Under the pieces are notes generated by a model. The model was not told where the DNA came from, did no database searches, and saw nothing but the letters and a program-made list of their open reading frames with translations. Positions 26,395-35,068 of a DNA stretch of 64,000 bases are shown here, in pieces. Made by a program: the position numbers and the translations under genes. The DNA lies in NCBI GenBank assembly GCA_021325375.1, contig JAJPHG010000007.1, forward strand, positions 124,001-188,000, given 5' to 3'. Each line of letters begins with the position of its first letter. The first letter of the stretch is position 1. Origin of the DNA: Alphaproteobacteria bacterium (lineage in GTDB: Bacteria; Pseudomonadota; Alphaproteobacteria; Micropepsales; Micropepsaceae).

Positions 26395-27987
26395 ATGCAG
26401 GGGAAATCAGCTTTGATGACCGCGGTCGCGGTCGTCGCATTGACGGCCGGCAGCGCCTATGCCGCGGGCAAGCCGTCGTCGGACGGAACGTCGTCCTCGT
26501 CCACGGCCGCGACCGACAACGGTCCCACCAATGCCGAGCTCGCCGCGCGCATCCAGGCGCTCGAGGACGAGCTGCAGGCCTATGAGGGCAAGGCGCAGAC
26601 CGACCACACCCGCCTTTCCACCCTCGAGCAGAACTTCAACGACGTGCAGTGGTCGTTCGACAATTCGCGCCCGACCATCAAGACCGGCGACGGCCGGTTC
26701 ACGATGTCGCTTCGCGTCCGCCTGCAGGAGGACGACGCGAACTTCATGCAGGATTCGCGCGCCTCGCTCCTGAAGAACTCGCCCAAGGCCGTCACCGACC
26801 TGTCGTCCGGCGCCGTCACGCGCCGCGCCTATTTCGGCGTCGAAGGCAAGGCGTTCAACGATTTCGTCTATGAGTTCCGCCTGAACGGCGGCGGCACGAA
26901 CGGCAGCGCCGGCGGCTCGCCGACGGTCACCGCCGGAGAAGGCGATCCGCTCGTGAACATCGCGCGCGTGGCCTACACCGGCATCGATCATTTCGAGCTC
27001 AACGCGGGCGTCATCGAGCCGGCCTTCATGTATGAAGGCGTCATCGGCTCCTCCGCGCTTCCGTTCCTCGAGAGGCCGGAAATCGACAACATCGCCGCCG
27101 ACGTCTTCGGCGCGGGCGACAGCCGCCGCGGTGTCGAAGTTCGCTTCCAGAAGGAAGGCGCGCTGATGCCGGGCGACAACCTCGTGCTCGACTCGGCCTT
27201 CACCGGCGCCAAGACCGGCACCAACGCCGGCCACGGCTCTCAGGGCGACGAGCAGACCCAGTGGCTCGGCCGCGCCTCCTATCGCTTCTGGAGCGACGGC
27301 ATCTCCAACGCGTCGATCGGCGCGAGCGGCGCCGATCTGTTGAGCCCCGGCTACACCGGCGGTGCGATCAACCAGATCACCCTCCAGGATCGTCCGGAAG
27401 TCCGCGTCGACGGCGACCGTCTGATCTCGACGGGCGCCCTCAACGTCAGGCACGCCTACATGTATGCCTTCGACGCCGGCGCCAACATCCAGAACTTCTA
27501 TGTCGGCGGCGAGTATGCGGACTTCAACGTGCGCCGCTTGGCGTCGGGCACGCTTGCGGCCGACAATCCCAGCTTCAACGGCTGGTATGTGGAAGGCACC
27601 TGGGTGCTGACCGGCGAGCCCAAGACCTACACGGTCTCGGCCACCAACAACGAAGTCGGCGGCTTCGGCGCGCCGAAGGTTGCGTCGCCGTTCTCGCTCA
27701 AGGGCGATTCGTGGGGCGCCTGGGAGCTCACCGCGCGTTACAGCGACACCGACCTGAACTGGAATCAGCTCTTCGCGGGCGACGCCACCCATCAGGCCGG
27801 CATCAATGGCGGCGACGAGCGCATCGTGGCGCTGGGCGTCAACTGGTACCTAAACAACAACGTCAAGCTGCAGCTCAACGACCTGATCACGAACGTGGAC
27901 AGGTATTCCGCGCCGCAGCACATCCTCGCGAACAGGGCGAGCCAGGATTTCAACACCGTGGCCATTCGCCTGCAGTTCACGAACTGA
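26395..27987 (+). CDS. OprO/OprP-type porin
   Basis: Protein of 530 residues: signal peptide (1-23), a short coiled-coil region (NAELAARIQALEDELQAYEGK, about 43-75, as in OprP/OprO trimerising N-termini) and a 16-strand-like barrel ending in a terminal aromatic strand (NTVAIRLQFTN). Features such as TGDGRFTMSLRVRLQ and RRAYFGVEGKAFNDFVYEF fit the phosphate-selective porin family. The start was chosen at the ATG behind GAGAGGG. pstS follows 50 bp later, with a Pho-box candidate upstream, so it probably carries phosphate or polyphosphate across the outer membrane under phosphate limitation. Confidence 0.85.
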   Translation: MQGKSALMTAVAVVALTAGSAYAAGKPSSDGTSSSSTAATDNGPTNAELAARIQALEDELQAYEGKAQTDHTRLSTLEQNFNDVQWSFDNSRPTIKTGDGRFTMSLRVRLQEDDANFMQDSRASLLKNSPKAVTDLSSGAVTRRAYFGVEGKAFNDFVYEFRLNGGGTNGSAGGSPTVTAGEGDPLVNIARVAYTGIDHFELNAGVIEPAFMYEGVIGSSALPFLERPEIDNIAADVFGAGDSRRGVEVRFQKEGALMPGDNLVLDSAFTGAKTGTNAGHGSQGDEQTQWLGRASYRFWSDGISNASIGASGADLLSPGYTGGAINQITLQDRPEVRVDGDRLISTGALNVRHAYMYAFDAGANIQNFYVGGEYADFNVRRLASGTLAADNPSFNGWYVEGTWVLTGEPKTYTVSATNNEVGGFGAPKVASPFSLKGDSWGAWELTARYSDTDLNWNQLFAGDATHQAGINGGDERIVALGVNWYLNNNVKLQLNDLITNVDRYSAPQHILANRASQDFNTVAIRLQFTN

Positions 27988-28037
27988 CATAAAAGAAGTT
28001 TAACCAGTTGGTACGAATCCAGCGAGAAGAGGAAAAT

Positions 28038-29072
28038 ATGAGAAGCACATTGAAAGCCGCGATCGTCGCGCTGGCCGGCCTTGCCGGTCTCGCGATGGGA
28101 TCGGCGCAAGCCGGCACGATCTCCGGCGCGGGGGCGACGTTCCCGTACCCGATCTATGCCAAATGGGCGGGCGCCTATCAGGGCGTCAGCGGCGACAGCC
28201 TGAACTACCAGTCCATCGGTTCGGGCGGCGGCATCGCGCAGATCAAGGCCAAGACCGTGACCTTCGGCGCCTCCGACATGCCGCTCAAGACGGCGGACCT
28301 GAACGCGGCGGGGCTCGTCCAGTTCCCCACCGTCATCGGCGCGGAAGTGATGGTCTACAACGTCGCAGGCGTGGCGTCGGGCCAGCTCGTCCTCGACGGG
28401 CCGACGATCGCCGACATCTACATGGGCAAGGTCGGCAAGTGGAACGATGCGGCGATCAAGAAGCTCAACCCGGGCGTCAATCTCCCGGACCAGGCGATCC
28501 TCGTCGTCCACCGTTCCGACGGCTCGGGCACGACCTTCGTGTTCGCGACCTATCTGTCGCGCGTGAGCAACGACTGGAAGACGAAGGTCGGTGCCGCGAC
28601 CTCGGTCGACTGGCCCACGGGCATCGGCGCGAAGGGCAATGAAGGCGTTGCCGGCAACGTCGCCCAGACCGCGGGCTCCATCGGCTACGTCGAATACGCC
28701 TATGCCAAGCAGAACCATCTGAAGTATTCGCGCATGGTCAACAAGGACGGCAAGACGATCTCCGCGACGATCGACACGTTCAAGGCGGCGGCGTCCAACG
28801 CCGACTGGAACGCGGCGACGCGCGAGAACTTCTACATCATCCTCGTCGACCAGCCGGGCGCGGAGTCGTGGCCGATCACGGCGACGACCTACATCCTGAT
28901 GTACAAGAACCCGTCCGAACCGGCCGCGTCGGCCTCGGCCCTCAAATTCTTCAAATGGGCCTATGCCAATGGCGGTCCGGCGGCGCTGAGCCTGGACTAT
29001 GTGCCGCTGCCCAAGAACGCCGTCGACGCGATCGAGGCGAGCTGGAAGCAGATCCAGGGTTCTGGAATGTAA
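28038..29072 (+). CDS. pstS: Phosphate ABC transporter substrate-binding protein PstS
   Basis: Protein of 344 residues with a signal peptide (1-25, SAQAG). It shows the PstS signatures ISGAGATFPYPIYAKW, SIGSGGGIAQIKA, FGASDMPL and VVHRSDGSGTTFVF, which line the phosphate site, and the C-terminal ILMYKNP segment. It captures periplasmic phosphate for the PstCAB permease. No pstC/A/B follow, so the permease is encoded elsewhere or another PstS serves it. Starts behind GAAGAGG; ends in a strong intrinsic terminator. Confidence 0.93.
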   Translation: MRSTLKAAIVALAGLAGLAMGSAQAGTISGAGATFPYPIYAKWAGAYQGVSGDSLNYQSIGSGGGIAQIKAKTVTFGASDMPLKTADLNAAGLVQFPTVIGAEVMVYNVAGVASGQLVLDGPTIADIYMGKVGKWNDAAIKKLNPGVNLPDQAILVVHRSDGSGTTFVFATYLSRVSNDWKTKVGAATSVDWPTGIGAKGNEGVAGNVAQTAGSIGYVEYAYAKQNHLKYSRMVNKDGKTISATIDTFKAAASNADWNAATRENFYIILVDQPGAESWPITATTYILMYKNPSEPAASASALKFFKWAYANGGPAALSLDYVPLPKNAVDAIEASWKQIQGSGM

Positions 29073-29100
29073 TCCGCACCCCCTGCGGTTCCAAAGGAAG

Positions 29101-29132
29101 CGGGCGCGAGACGAAAGTCTCGCGCCCGTTTT
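29101..29132 (+). terminator. Rho-independent terminator after pstS
   Basis: A 12-bp GC-rich stem CGGGCGCGAGAC/GTCTCGCGCCCG closed by a GAAA tetraloop and followed by TTTTC, 28 bp after the pstS stop. It is the cleanest intrinsic terminator in the window. Confidence 0.9.
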
Positions 29133-29165
29133 CTTTGGCAGTTCTGCGCTCAATTCGAAAATTGA

Positions 29166-29345
29166 TGTCATGGCCCGCGAATGCGGGCCACCCAGGTGAC
29201 GCTTCTGCATTCTCACAAAAGAATCACGCGGAGACGCGGAGGTCACGGAGGTTGAGCTCGACTCCGCGACCTCCGCGTCTCCGCGTGAGTCCTTTCTACA
29301 GTGCGCAAAACCCACCTGGGTGGCCCGCATTCGCGGGCCATGACA
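29166..29345 (+). repeat. Palindromic repeat unit, GTCATGGCCCGC/ACGCGGAG family
   Basis: Same modules as at 21935: outer TGTCATGGCCCGCG.../...GCGGGCCATGACA and inner ACGCGGAGACGCGGAG/CTCCGCGTCTCCGCGT arms. It lies downstream of the pstS terminator. Confidence 0.9.
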
Positions 29346-29632
29346 GGTGTTGGTTGAGACTGCCCCTACGTTCTCATCGCCCTCGCATAACGCTATGCGT
29401 CCTTGCGCAGTTGAAAGCGCACGGTGCCGTCACGACTTCTCCTTCGAAGGCGTAGTCTGCGCGAAAAGCGACTCGAAGATGCGAGAGAGTTCTGTACAGA
29501 AGTGTGGCCGCCTCGCTGCTTATGTTCCACGCCGTGCGCGCGAAGCCGGTTGAATGCAAATTTTCGAGGACCCCCGCCCCCTCGAAAAGCGAGGTTCGAA
29601 TGCGGGTGGATCATGCTCTAGGCTTGGCGGCC
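29346..29632. other. Non-coding stretch before the ModE-like gene
   Basis: No convincing gene. Short frames on both strands lack ribosome-binding sites. A CGCATA-ACGC-TATGCG inverted repeat (29384-29399) is the only symmetric element and could be an operator for the regulator downstream. Confidence 0.4.
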
Positions 29633-29974
29633 ATGGCACGGCTCACCATCCGCATCGATTTCGACGACGGCTCGGCGCTCGGGCCGGGCAAGGTCCGCCT
29701 GCTCGAGCTGGTGGCCGAGACCGGCTCGATCCGCAAGGCGGCGGCCGGGATGAAGATGAGCTACCGCAAGGCCTGGCTGCTCCTGAAAGCCCTCGAAAAG
29801 ACCTTCGGCCGGCCCTTGATCGAGACCACGACGGGCGGGGCGCGCGGCGGCGGTGCCAGCCTCACGGCCCTCGGCGAGGCCGTCGTGACACGTTACCGGG
29901 AGATCGGTCGGGAGGCCGTCCGCGGCTCCGCAAGGCATCTGACCTATCTATCGAATAAGGCTATGCGAAAATGA
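29633..29974 (+). CDS. ModE-like winged-helix regulator
   Basis: Protein of 113 residues matching the N-terminal LysR-type winged helix of ModE (MARLTIRIDFDDG...ALGPGKVRLLELVAETGSIRKAAAGMKMSYRKAWLLLKALEKTFGRPL). It lacks the C-terminal Mop/TOBE molybdate-binding domains, so this is the short regulator type found in many alphaproteobacteria. An ATG at 29600 with GAGG upstream would add 11 residues. No molybdate transporter genes are adjacent, so a role in metal control is inferred from family only. Confidence 0.75.
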   Translation: MARLTIRIDFDDGSALGPGKVRLLELVAETGSIRKAAAGMKMSYRKAWLLLKALEKTFGRPLIETTTGGARGGGASLTALGEAVVTRYREIGREAVRGSARHLTYLSNKAMRK

Positions 29975-30037
29975 TAAGTATTTGATCTGGAACGGGTAAT
30001 TTCTCCGGATAAACTATTTGTAAACCACGCTATCATC

Positions 30038-30066
30038 TTGCACGTTATTATAAGCAAGCTTATATT
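30038..30066 (+). promoter_or_regulatory. Promoter of the marR-emrAB operon
   Basis: TTGCAC (30038-30043), 17 bp, TATATT (30061-30066), with the ATG 27 bp downstream. The region is strikingly AT-rich for this genome. Confidence 0.5.
30049..30064. promoter_or_regulatory. Palindromic operator, likely MarR site
   Basis: TATAAGC-AA-GCTTATA is a perfect 7-2-7 inverted repeat that overlaps the spacer and the -10 hexamer of the promoter. It sits ahead of the marR-family gene it probably represses. Confidence 0.55.
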
Positions 30067-30092
30067 ACCACTCTCAAGGTATTAAGGCTCCC

Positions 30093-30572
30093 ATGAACGC
30101 CCCTGTGAACTCTTTCGACAGAGATCTCCTCGTCGTTCTTCACGACGTCGCGCGTCTGATCCGGACGCGGTTCGACCAGCGCGCCCGCGGCTACGGCATG
30201 ACCCGCGCGCAATGGATCATCCTGGCCCGCCTCTCGCGCCAGCCAGGCATGTCGCAGAACGAGCTTGCGACGATCTGCGAGGTCGAGCCGATCACGGTCG
30301 GCCGCCTCGTCGACCGGCTGGAGCTGCGCGGCATGGTCGAGCGCCGCCCCGACCCCACCGACCGCCGCGTCAAGCGCCTGCATCTGCTGCCGGCGGCGGA
30401 GCCGATCCTGGCCGAGATCACGCGTTCGCGCGAATATCTCGACGCCGAGATCACCGAAGGCCTGCACGGTCCGGCGCGCGAGGCGCTGGTCGACGCGCTT
30501 CTGCACATCAAGATGAAGCTGAACGCCGAGCCCGACGACGACGGCGCCAAGCTCGCCGTGGCGGGGGAGTGA
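30093..30572 (+). CDS. MarR family transcriptional regulator
   Basis: Protein of 159 residues with the MarR winged helix: RGYGMTRAQWIILARLSRQPGMSQNELATICEVEPITVGRLVDRLELRGMVERRPDPTDRRVKRLHLLPAAEPIL. The recognition helix is in the middle and the DPTDRR wing follows. It is the first gene of an operon with an EmrA/EmrB pair (5-base gap to emrA). By family precedent it senses small aromatic compounds and represses its own operon. The palindrome over its promoter supports this. Confidence 0.9.
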   Translation: MNAPVNSFDRDLLVVLHDVARLIRTRFDQRARGYGMTRAQWIILARLSRQPGMSQNELATICEVEPITVGRLVDRLELRGMVERRPDPTDRRVKRLHLLPAAEPILAEITRSREYLDAEITEGLHGPAREALVDALLHIKMKLNAEPDDDGAKLAVAGE

Positions 30573-30577
30573 GCGCC

Positions 30578-31726
30578 ATGGATACCGCAAGAACCGAAGA
30601 CATCGCCTACGAGCCTATCCGCCGTCGCAGCGGTATCGGGACGCGCCTGCGGGAAGGCGCGCGCGATCTGTGGGCCGACAAGGCGCGCCTGCGCCGCATC
30701 GCCATGGTGTGGGGCGTCGCCGCCGTCATCGTCATTTCCGCAACGCTGTGGCTGACCGGCGGGCGCTACGTCTCCACCGACGATTCCTATGTGCGCGCCG
30801 CCAAGCTGATGGTCTCCACCGACGTCTCCGGCCTGGTGCAGGACGTGGACGTGCGCCAGGGTCAGCACGTCAAGGCGGGCCAGGTGCTGTTCCGCCTCGA
30901 CCCCAAGCCGTTCGAGATCGCGCTTGCCAACGCCAAGGCGTCGCTGGCGCAGACGGTGCAGGACGTCGAGTCGACGCGGGCGACGTATAAGAGCCTGCTC
31001 GGCCAGATCGCGGCGCAGCAGGCGCAGGTCAATCTCGGCCAGATCACCTACAACCGCTACCTCTCGCTCGCCAAGTCGAACGCGATCGCGCCGACCCAGG
31101 TGGACCAGGCCCGCGGCACGCTGCAGAGCGCGCAGGCGACGCTGGTCTCGCTGCAGCAGAACGCCGCCGTCCAGCTCGCCAAGCTGAACGGCGATCCGAA
31201 CATGCCCGCGACCCAGGCGCCCGAGTATCTGAAGGCGCAGGCCAATGTCGACGAGATGCAGCGCCAGCTCAACAATGCGACGGTGCGCGCGCGCTTCGAC
31301 GGCATCGTCAGCGAGGTCGACTCGCTGCAGCCGGGCACGCTCGTGATCTCGGCCATGTCGGCGTTCACCACGACGAGCGCGGTCGGCATCGTGTCGGAGA
31401 AGGACATGTGGGTCGAGGCCGACATGAAGGAGACCGACCTCACCTATGTGCGCGAGGGCGATCCCGTGACCGTCACCGTCGACACCTATGGCGGCTGCAC
31501 CTGGCAGGGCCATGTGAGCTCGGTCTCCGCCGCGAGCGATTCCGCCTTCTCGGCGCTTCCGGCCGAGAACACCAGCGGCAACTGGGTCAAGGTCGTGCAG
31601 CGCATCCCGGTCAAGATCGCGCTCGACAAGTCCAACTGCTCGGCGCCGCTGCGCGCGGGCATGAGCACGACGGTCGCGATCGACACCGGCAAGCGGCGCT
31701 GGGGCCGGCTCCTGTTCGGCGATTGA
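30578..31726 (+). CDS. emrA: HlyD/EmrA-type membrane fusion protein
   Basis: Protein of 382 residues: one transmembrane helix near 43-62 (IAMVWGVAAVIVISATLWLTGG), then the barrel-sandwich half (YVSTDDSYVRAAKLMVSTDVSGLVQDVDVRQGQHVKAGQVLFRLDP), a coiled-coil hairpin (about 125-225), the second lipoyl half (ATVRARFDGIVSEVDSLQPG) and a beta-barrel domain. Periplasmic adaptor linking the EmrB pump to an outer-membrane channel. It starts 5 bases after the MarR stop and is followed 7 bases later by emrB. Confidence 0.9.
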   Translation: MDTARTEDIAYEPIRRRSGIGTRLREGARDLWADKARLRRIAMVWGVAAVIVISATLWLTGGRYVSTDDSYVRAAKLMVSTDVSGLVQDVDVRQGQHVKAGQVLFRLDPKPFEIALANAKASLAQTVQDVESTRATYKSLLGQIAAQQAQVNLGQITYNRYLSLAKSNAIAPTQVDQARGTLQSAQATLVSLQQNAAVQLAKLNGDPNMPATQAPEYLKAQANVDEMQRQLNNATVRARFDGIVSEVDSLQPGTLVISAMSAFTTTSAVGIVSEKDMWVEADMKETDLTYVREGDPVTVTVDTYGGCTWQGHVSSVSAASDSAFSALPAENTSGNWVKVVQRIPVKIALDKSNCSAPLRAGMSTTVAIDTGKRRWGRLLFGD

Positions 31727-31733
31727 CGCGCGC

Positions 31734-33296
31734 ATGAGCGCCCACGCGGCCCCGGCCTACAGCGCAGAGCACTACGACAGCAAGATCGCGATCTGGGCGG
31801 TCTTGATGGGCTCGATGGCCGGCACCCTGATGCAGGCGCTGGACACCACCATCGCCAACGTCGCCCTGCCCTACATGCAGGGCAGCCTCTCGGCCTCGCG
31901 CGACCAGATCACCTGGGTGCTCACCTCCTACATCGTCGCCGCGGCGATCATGACCGCGCCGGTCGGCTGGATCGCGGCGCGTTTCGGCAAGAAGAACTTC
32001 CTGATCGTCAGCCTCACCGGCTTCACCGTCACCTCGATGATGTGCGGACTGGCGCAGACGCTGGATCAGATGATCATGTTCCGCCTGCTCCAGGGCGCGT
32101 TCGGCGCGGCGCTGGGCCCGCTCTCGCAATCGGTGATGCTCGACATGTACCCGCCGCAGAAGCGCGGCAACATCATGGCGATCTGGGGCATGGGCGTGAT
32201 GCTGGGTCCGATCCTGGGCCCCACGCTGGGCGGCATCCTGACCGACGCCTACAACTGGCGCTGGGTGTTCTACGTCAACGTGCCGTTCGGCGTCGCCGCG
32301 GTGAGCGCGATCGTGATCTTCTTCAAGGACACCGCGCGCGACGACACGCTCAAATTCGACTGGTTCGGGTTCGCGGCGCTCGGCATCTGCCTGGCCGCGC
32401 TTCAGCTGATGCTCGACCGCGGCACGGACAAGGACTGGTTCGACTCGATGGAGATCATCGCCGAGGCGGTGATCGGCGCCACCGCGTTCTATCTCTTCAT
32501 CGTGCACATGATGACGGCGCCGCGGCCGTTCATCCCGCCCAAGATCTTCAACGACCGCAATTTCCTGGGCGGCGTGATCTTGATGTTCGTCATCGGCGCG
32601 GTGCTGCTGGCGAGCTCCGCGCTGCTGCCGCCCTACCTGCAGGGGCTGGGCGGCTACACCGTGACCGACACCGGCCTGCTGATGGTGCCGCGCGGGCTCG
32701 GCACGATGGTGGCGATGATGTTCGCGGGCCGCATGGCGCTGCGCTTCGATCCGCGCGTCCTGATGACGTTCGGCGCCGGGCTGATGTCGTGGTCGCTGTG
32801 GGCGATGACGTCGTGGACGCCCGATATCGCGATCCGCAACCTCATCGCGGTCTCCGCGATCCAGGGCTTCGGCATGGGCTTCGTCTTCGTGCCGATGAAC
32901 CTCGTCGCCTTCGCCACGCTCGAGCCGCGCTTCCGCACCGACGGCACCGGTCTCACCAACCTGCTGCGCAACATCGGCAGCGCCGTCGGCGTCTCGGTCA
33001 CCACCACGGTGCTGGCCTACAGCGTCCAGATGATCCATGCGCAGAACATCCGCTTCGGCTCCGGGTTCAACCGCGCGCTGGGCGTCAACGGGCAGTCTTT
33101 GATGATGAGCCCGCAGATCCCCTTCGGCCTCGGCAACCTGAACGGCCTCATCGAGCGGCGCGCCGAGATCCAGGCCTATGCCAACGACTTCCTGTTCATG
33201 TTCTATATTTCGCTTGCGGCGTTCCCGATCATCTGGTTGATGCGGCGTCCGAACTTCTCTCCGGGCAAGCCCGTTGAAATCGAGGTGATGGAATAA
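31734..33296 (+). CDS. emrB: EmrB/QacA family (DHA2) MFS drug exporter
   Basis: Protein of 520 residues with 14 hydrophobic segments. It shows the DHA2 signatures: GTLMQALDTTIANVALPYMQG (motif D1 region), WVLTSYIVAAAIMTAPVGW, and LGPTLGGILTDAYNWRWVFYVNVPFG (motif C). With the adjacent membrane-fusion protein it forms an EmrAB-type efflux pump, probably proton-driven and using a TolC-like channel encoded elsewhere. Its stop overlaps the next ATG by one base. Confidence 0.93.
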   Translation: MSAHAAPAYSAEHYDSKIAIWAVLMGSMAGTLMQALDTTIANVALPYMQGSLSASRDQITWVLTSYIVAAAIMTAPVGWIAARFGKKNFLIVSLTGFTVTSMMCGLAQTLDQMIMFRLLQGAFGAALGPLSQSVMLDMYPPQKRGNIMAIWGMGVMLGPILGPTLGGILTDAYNWRWVFYVNVPFGVAAVSAIVIFFKDTARDDTLKFDWFGFAALGICLAALQLMLDRGTDKDWFDSMEIIAEAVIGATAFYLFIVHMMTAPRPFIPPKIFNDRNFLGGVILMFVIGAVLLASSALLPPYLQGLGGYTVTDTGLLMVPRGLGTMVAMMFAGRMALRFDPRVLMTFGAGLMSWSLWAMTSWTPDIAIRNLIAVSAIQGFGMGFVFVPMNLVAFATLEPRFRTDGTGLTNLLRNIGSAVGVSVTTTVLAYSVQMIHAQNIRFGSGFNRALGVNGQSLMMSPQIPFGLGNLNGLIERRAEIQAYANDFLFMFYISLAAFPIIWLMRRPNFSPGKPVEIEVME

Positions 33297-34168
33297 TGCA
33301 GGTCGCATTCCTAGGACTCGGCGTGATGGGATACCCGATGGCGGGGCACCTCAAGCGCGCCGGCCACGACGTCGTCGTCTACAACCGCACCGCCGCCAGA
33401 GCTTTAGCCTGGGCCGCGGAGCATGGCGGCGGCCACGCGCCGACGCCGGCTGAAGCAGCGCGGGGCCGCGACCTGGTGTTCGCCTGCGTCGGCCGCGATG
33501 CGGATCTGCGCGCCGTCACCGACGATGCGTTTCCGGCGATGAAAAAAGGCGCGGTGTTCGTCGACCACACGACGGCCTCGGCGACCATCGCGCGCGAACT
33601 CGGCGAGCGCGCGGCGAAATCCGGCTTCGGCTTCGTCGACGCGCCCGTCTCGGGCGGCGAGCAGGGCGCGAAGAACGGTCAGCTCACCATCATGTGCGGC
33701 GGCACTGAGAGCGACTATGCCAAGGCCGAGCCGGTGATGGCGGCTTATGCCAAGCGTTGCCGGCTCCTGGGGCCTGCGGGCTCGGGCCAGCTCGCCAAGA
33801 TGGTCAACCAGATCTGTATCGCGGGCGTCGTCCAGGGCTTGAGCGAAGGCTTGAGCTTCGCGCGCGCAGCTAGCCTCGACGCCGAGGCCGTTGTCGACGT
33901 CATCTCCAAGGGCGCCGCCCAGTCCTGGCAGATGGAGAACCGCCACAAGACGATGCTCGAAGGCCATTTCGAGCACGGTTTCGCGGTCGAATGGATGCGC
34001 AAGGACCTCGGCATCTGTTTCGACGAGGCGGCGCGCAACGGCGCCGAGCTCCCGGTCGCCAAGCTCGTCGACCAATTCTACGCCGAGGTCGAGGCGATGG
34101 GCGGCCGGCGCTGGGATACGTCCAGCCTGTTCGCGCGCCAGGAAAAGCTCCGCCGGGGCAAGGCGTGA
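33296..34168 (+). CDS. 3-hydroxyisobutyrate dehydrogenase-family oxidoreductase
   Basis: Beta-hydroxyacid dehydrogenase of 290 residues: GLGVMGYPMAGHL (6-18, NAD(P) loop), FVDAPVSGGEQGAKNG (substrate loop with Ser) and GSGQLAKMVNQ (catalytic Lys region, near 163). The substrate could be a hydroxyisobutyrate-, glyoxylate- or succinic-semialdehyde-like acid. The window holds a second member (mmsB at 39819) inside the valine operon, so this one probably has another substrate. Start overlaps the emrB stop by one base and its end overlaps the TetR gene, so it belongs to the efflux operon. Confidence 0.87.
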   Translation: MQVAFLGLGVMGYPMAGHLKRAGHDVVVYNRTAARALAWAAEHGGGHAPTPAEAARGRDLVFACVGRDADLRAVTDDAFPAMKKGAVFVDHTTASATIARELGERAAKSGFGFVDAPVSGGEQGAKNGQLTIMCGGTESDYAKAEPVMAAYAKRCRLLGPAGSGQLAKMVNQICIAGVVQGLSEGLSFARAASLDAEAVVDVISKGAAQSWQMENRHKTMLEGHFEHGFAVEWMRKDLGICFDEAARNGAELPVAKLVDQFYAEVEAMGGRRWDTSSLFARQEKLRRGKA

Positions 34169-34752
34169 GCGAGGCAGGCCCGGCCAAGACCTATCATCAC
34201 GGCGACCTGCGCAACGCGCTGCTCGAAGCCGCGCGCGCGCTGCTCGAGGAAGGCCCGCTGGCGGAATTGAGCTTGCGCGCGGTCGCGCGGCGCGCGGGCG
34301 TCAGCCATGCCGCGCCCTATCGCCATTTCCCCAATCACGAAGCGCTGCTCGTCGAGCTCGCGACCGAGGGCTTCGTCGAATTGCGCGGCGAGATCGTGGG
34401 CGCCGCATCGGCCAAGGGCGCGGAGAGCGACCGTATCGCCAAGATCGGCGCCGCCTATATGCGCTTCGTGGCGCGGCGTCCGGCGCTCGCGCGGCTGATG
34501 TTCGGCCCGCAGCTTCCCAACCGTGAGCGCTTCCCGGAATTGGGCGCCGCCGCCGATTCGGTCGGCGAGGAGATCGGGACCACGCTGCACGACCCCGCGC
34601 TCGGCCTCGCGGTCTGGGCCGCCGTGCACGGGCTCGCCATGCTGATCCTGGAGAACGTCGTCGATCTCGGTCAGCGGCGGTCGGGGCTGAACGTGCTGCC
34701 CTCGCGCGCGGAGATCCTGCTGCGCAGCCTCTTCACGATCGGGCGCGGCTGA
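34165..34752 (+). CDS. TetR family transcriptional regulator
   Basis: Protein of 195 residues with an N-terminal TetR helix-turn-helix (YHHGDLRNALLEAARALLEE...LSLRAVARRAGVSHAAPYRHFPNHEALL) and a WHG-type C-terminal ligand domain (LARLMFGPQLPNRE). Starts with GTG in a GTGA overlap with the dehydrogenase stop. As the last gene of the marR-emrAB-dehydrogenase operon it may add a second input to efflux control; the ligand is unknown. Confidence 0.88.
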   Translation: MSEAGPAKTYHHGDLRNALLEAARALLEEGPLAELSLRAVARRAGVSHAAPYRHFPNHEALLVELATEGFVELRGEIVGAASAKGAESDRIAKIGAAYMRFVARRPALARLMFGPQLPNRERFPELGAAADSVGEEIGTTLHDPALGLAVWAAVHGLAMLILENVVDLGQRRSGLNVLPSRAEILLRSLFTIGRG

Positions 34753-34754
34753 GC

Positions 34755-35009
34755 TCAGCGATAGGACAGGTTCTGGAAATCGCTGATCTCGCGCTCCGCG
34801 TCGCGGCGCAGCCTGTCCCATTCTTCCTGGGTGCGGCAGTCGGTGCTCTTGATCAGCGTGCCCTCATGGAACATCGGGCGGCAGATGAGCCTGACCGTCT
34901 TGGCCGACGGGGACGCCGCAGCCTGGATGATCCTGGGTGCCGCGCCGTCGGCGCGGGCGGAAACGGAAAACGCCAGCAAGACTGCGGCGGTCGTCACGAA
35001 CAGGCGCAT
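34755..35009 (-). CDS. Small secreted two-Cys protein, paralogue 1 of 3
   Basis: Protein of 84 residues: signal peptide (1-20, SARADG), then the core LICRPMFHEGTLIKSTDCRT followed by QEEWDRLRRDAEREISDFQNLSY. The core C-x4-H-x-G-x2-(I/V/L)K-x3-C-xTQ-x2-WD-x2-R-x8-FQN-x2-Y is shared by the next two genes upstream. Two conserved Cys suggest a disulfide in the periplasm. Function unknown. Confidence 0.65.
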   Translation of the reverse strand: MRLFVTTAAVLLAFSVSARADGAAPRIIQAAASPSAKTVRLICRPMFHEGTLIKSTDCRTQEEWDRLRRDAEREISDFQNLSYR

Positions 35010-35068
35010 GATTCCTCCTCTTCGCCGGGCATGAATGCCGGCGTTGGTTCCGGGCCCGGCAACCCCAT

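Noticed and set aside
29346-29632. Small open frames before the ModE-like gene
   Set aside because: Both strands show short frames of similar length without ribosome-binding sites or recognisable protein features.
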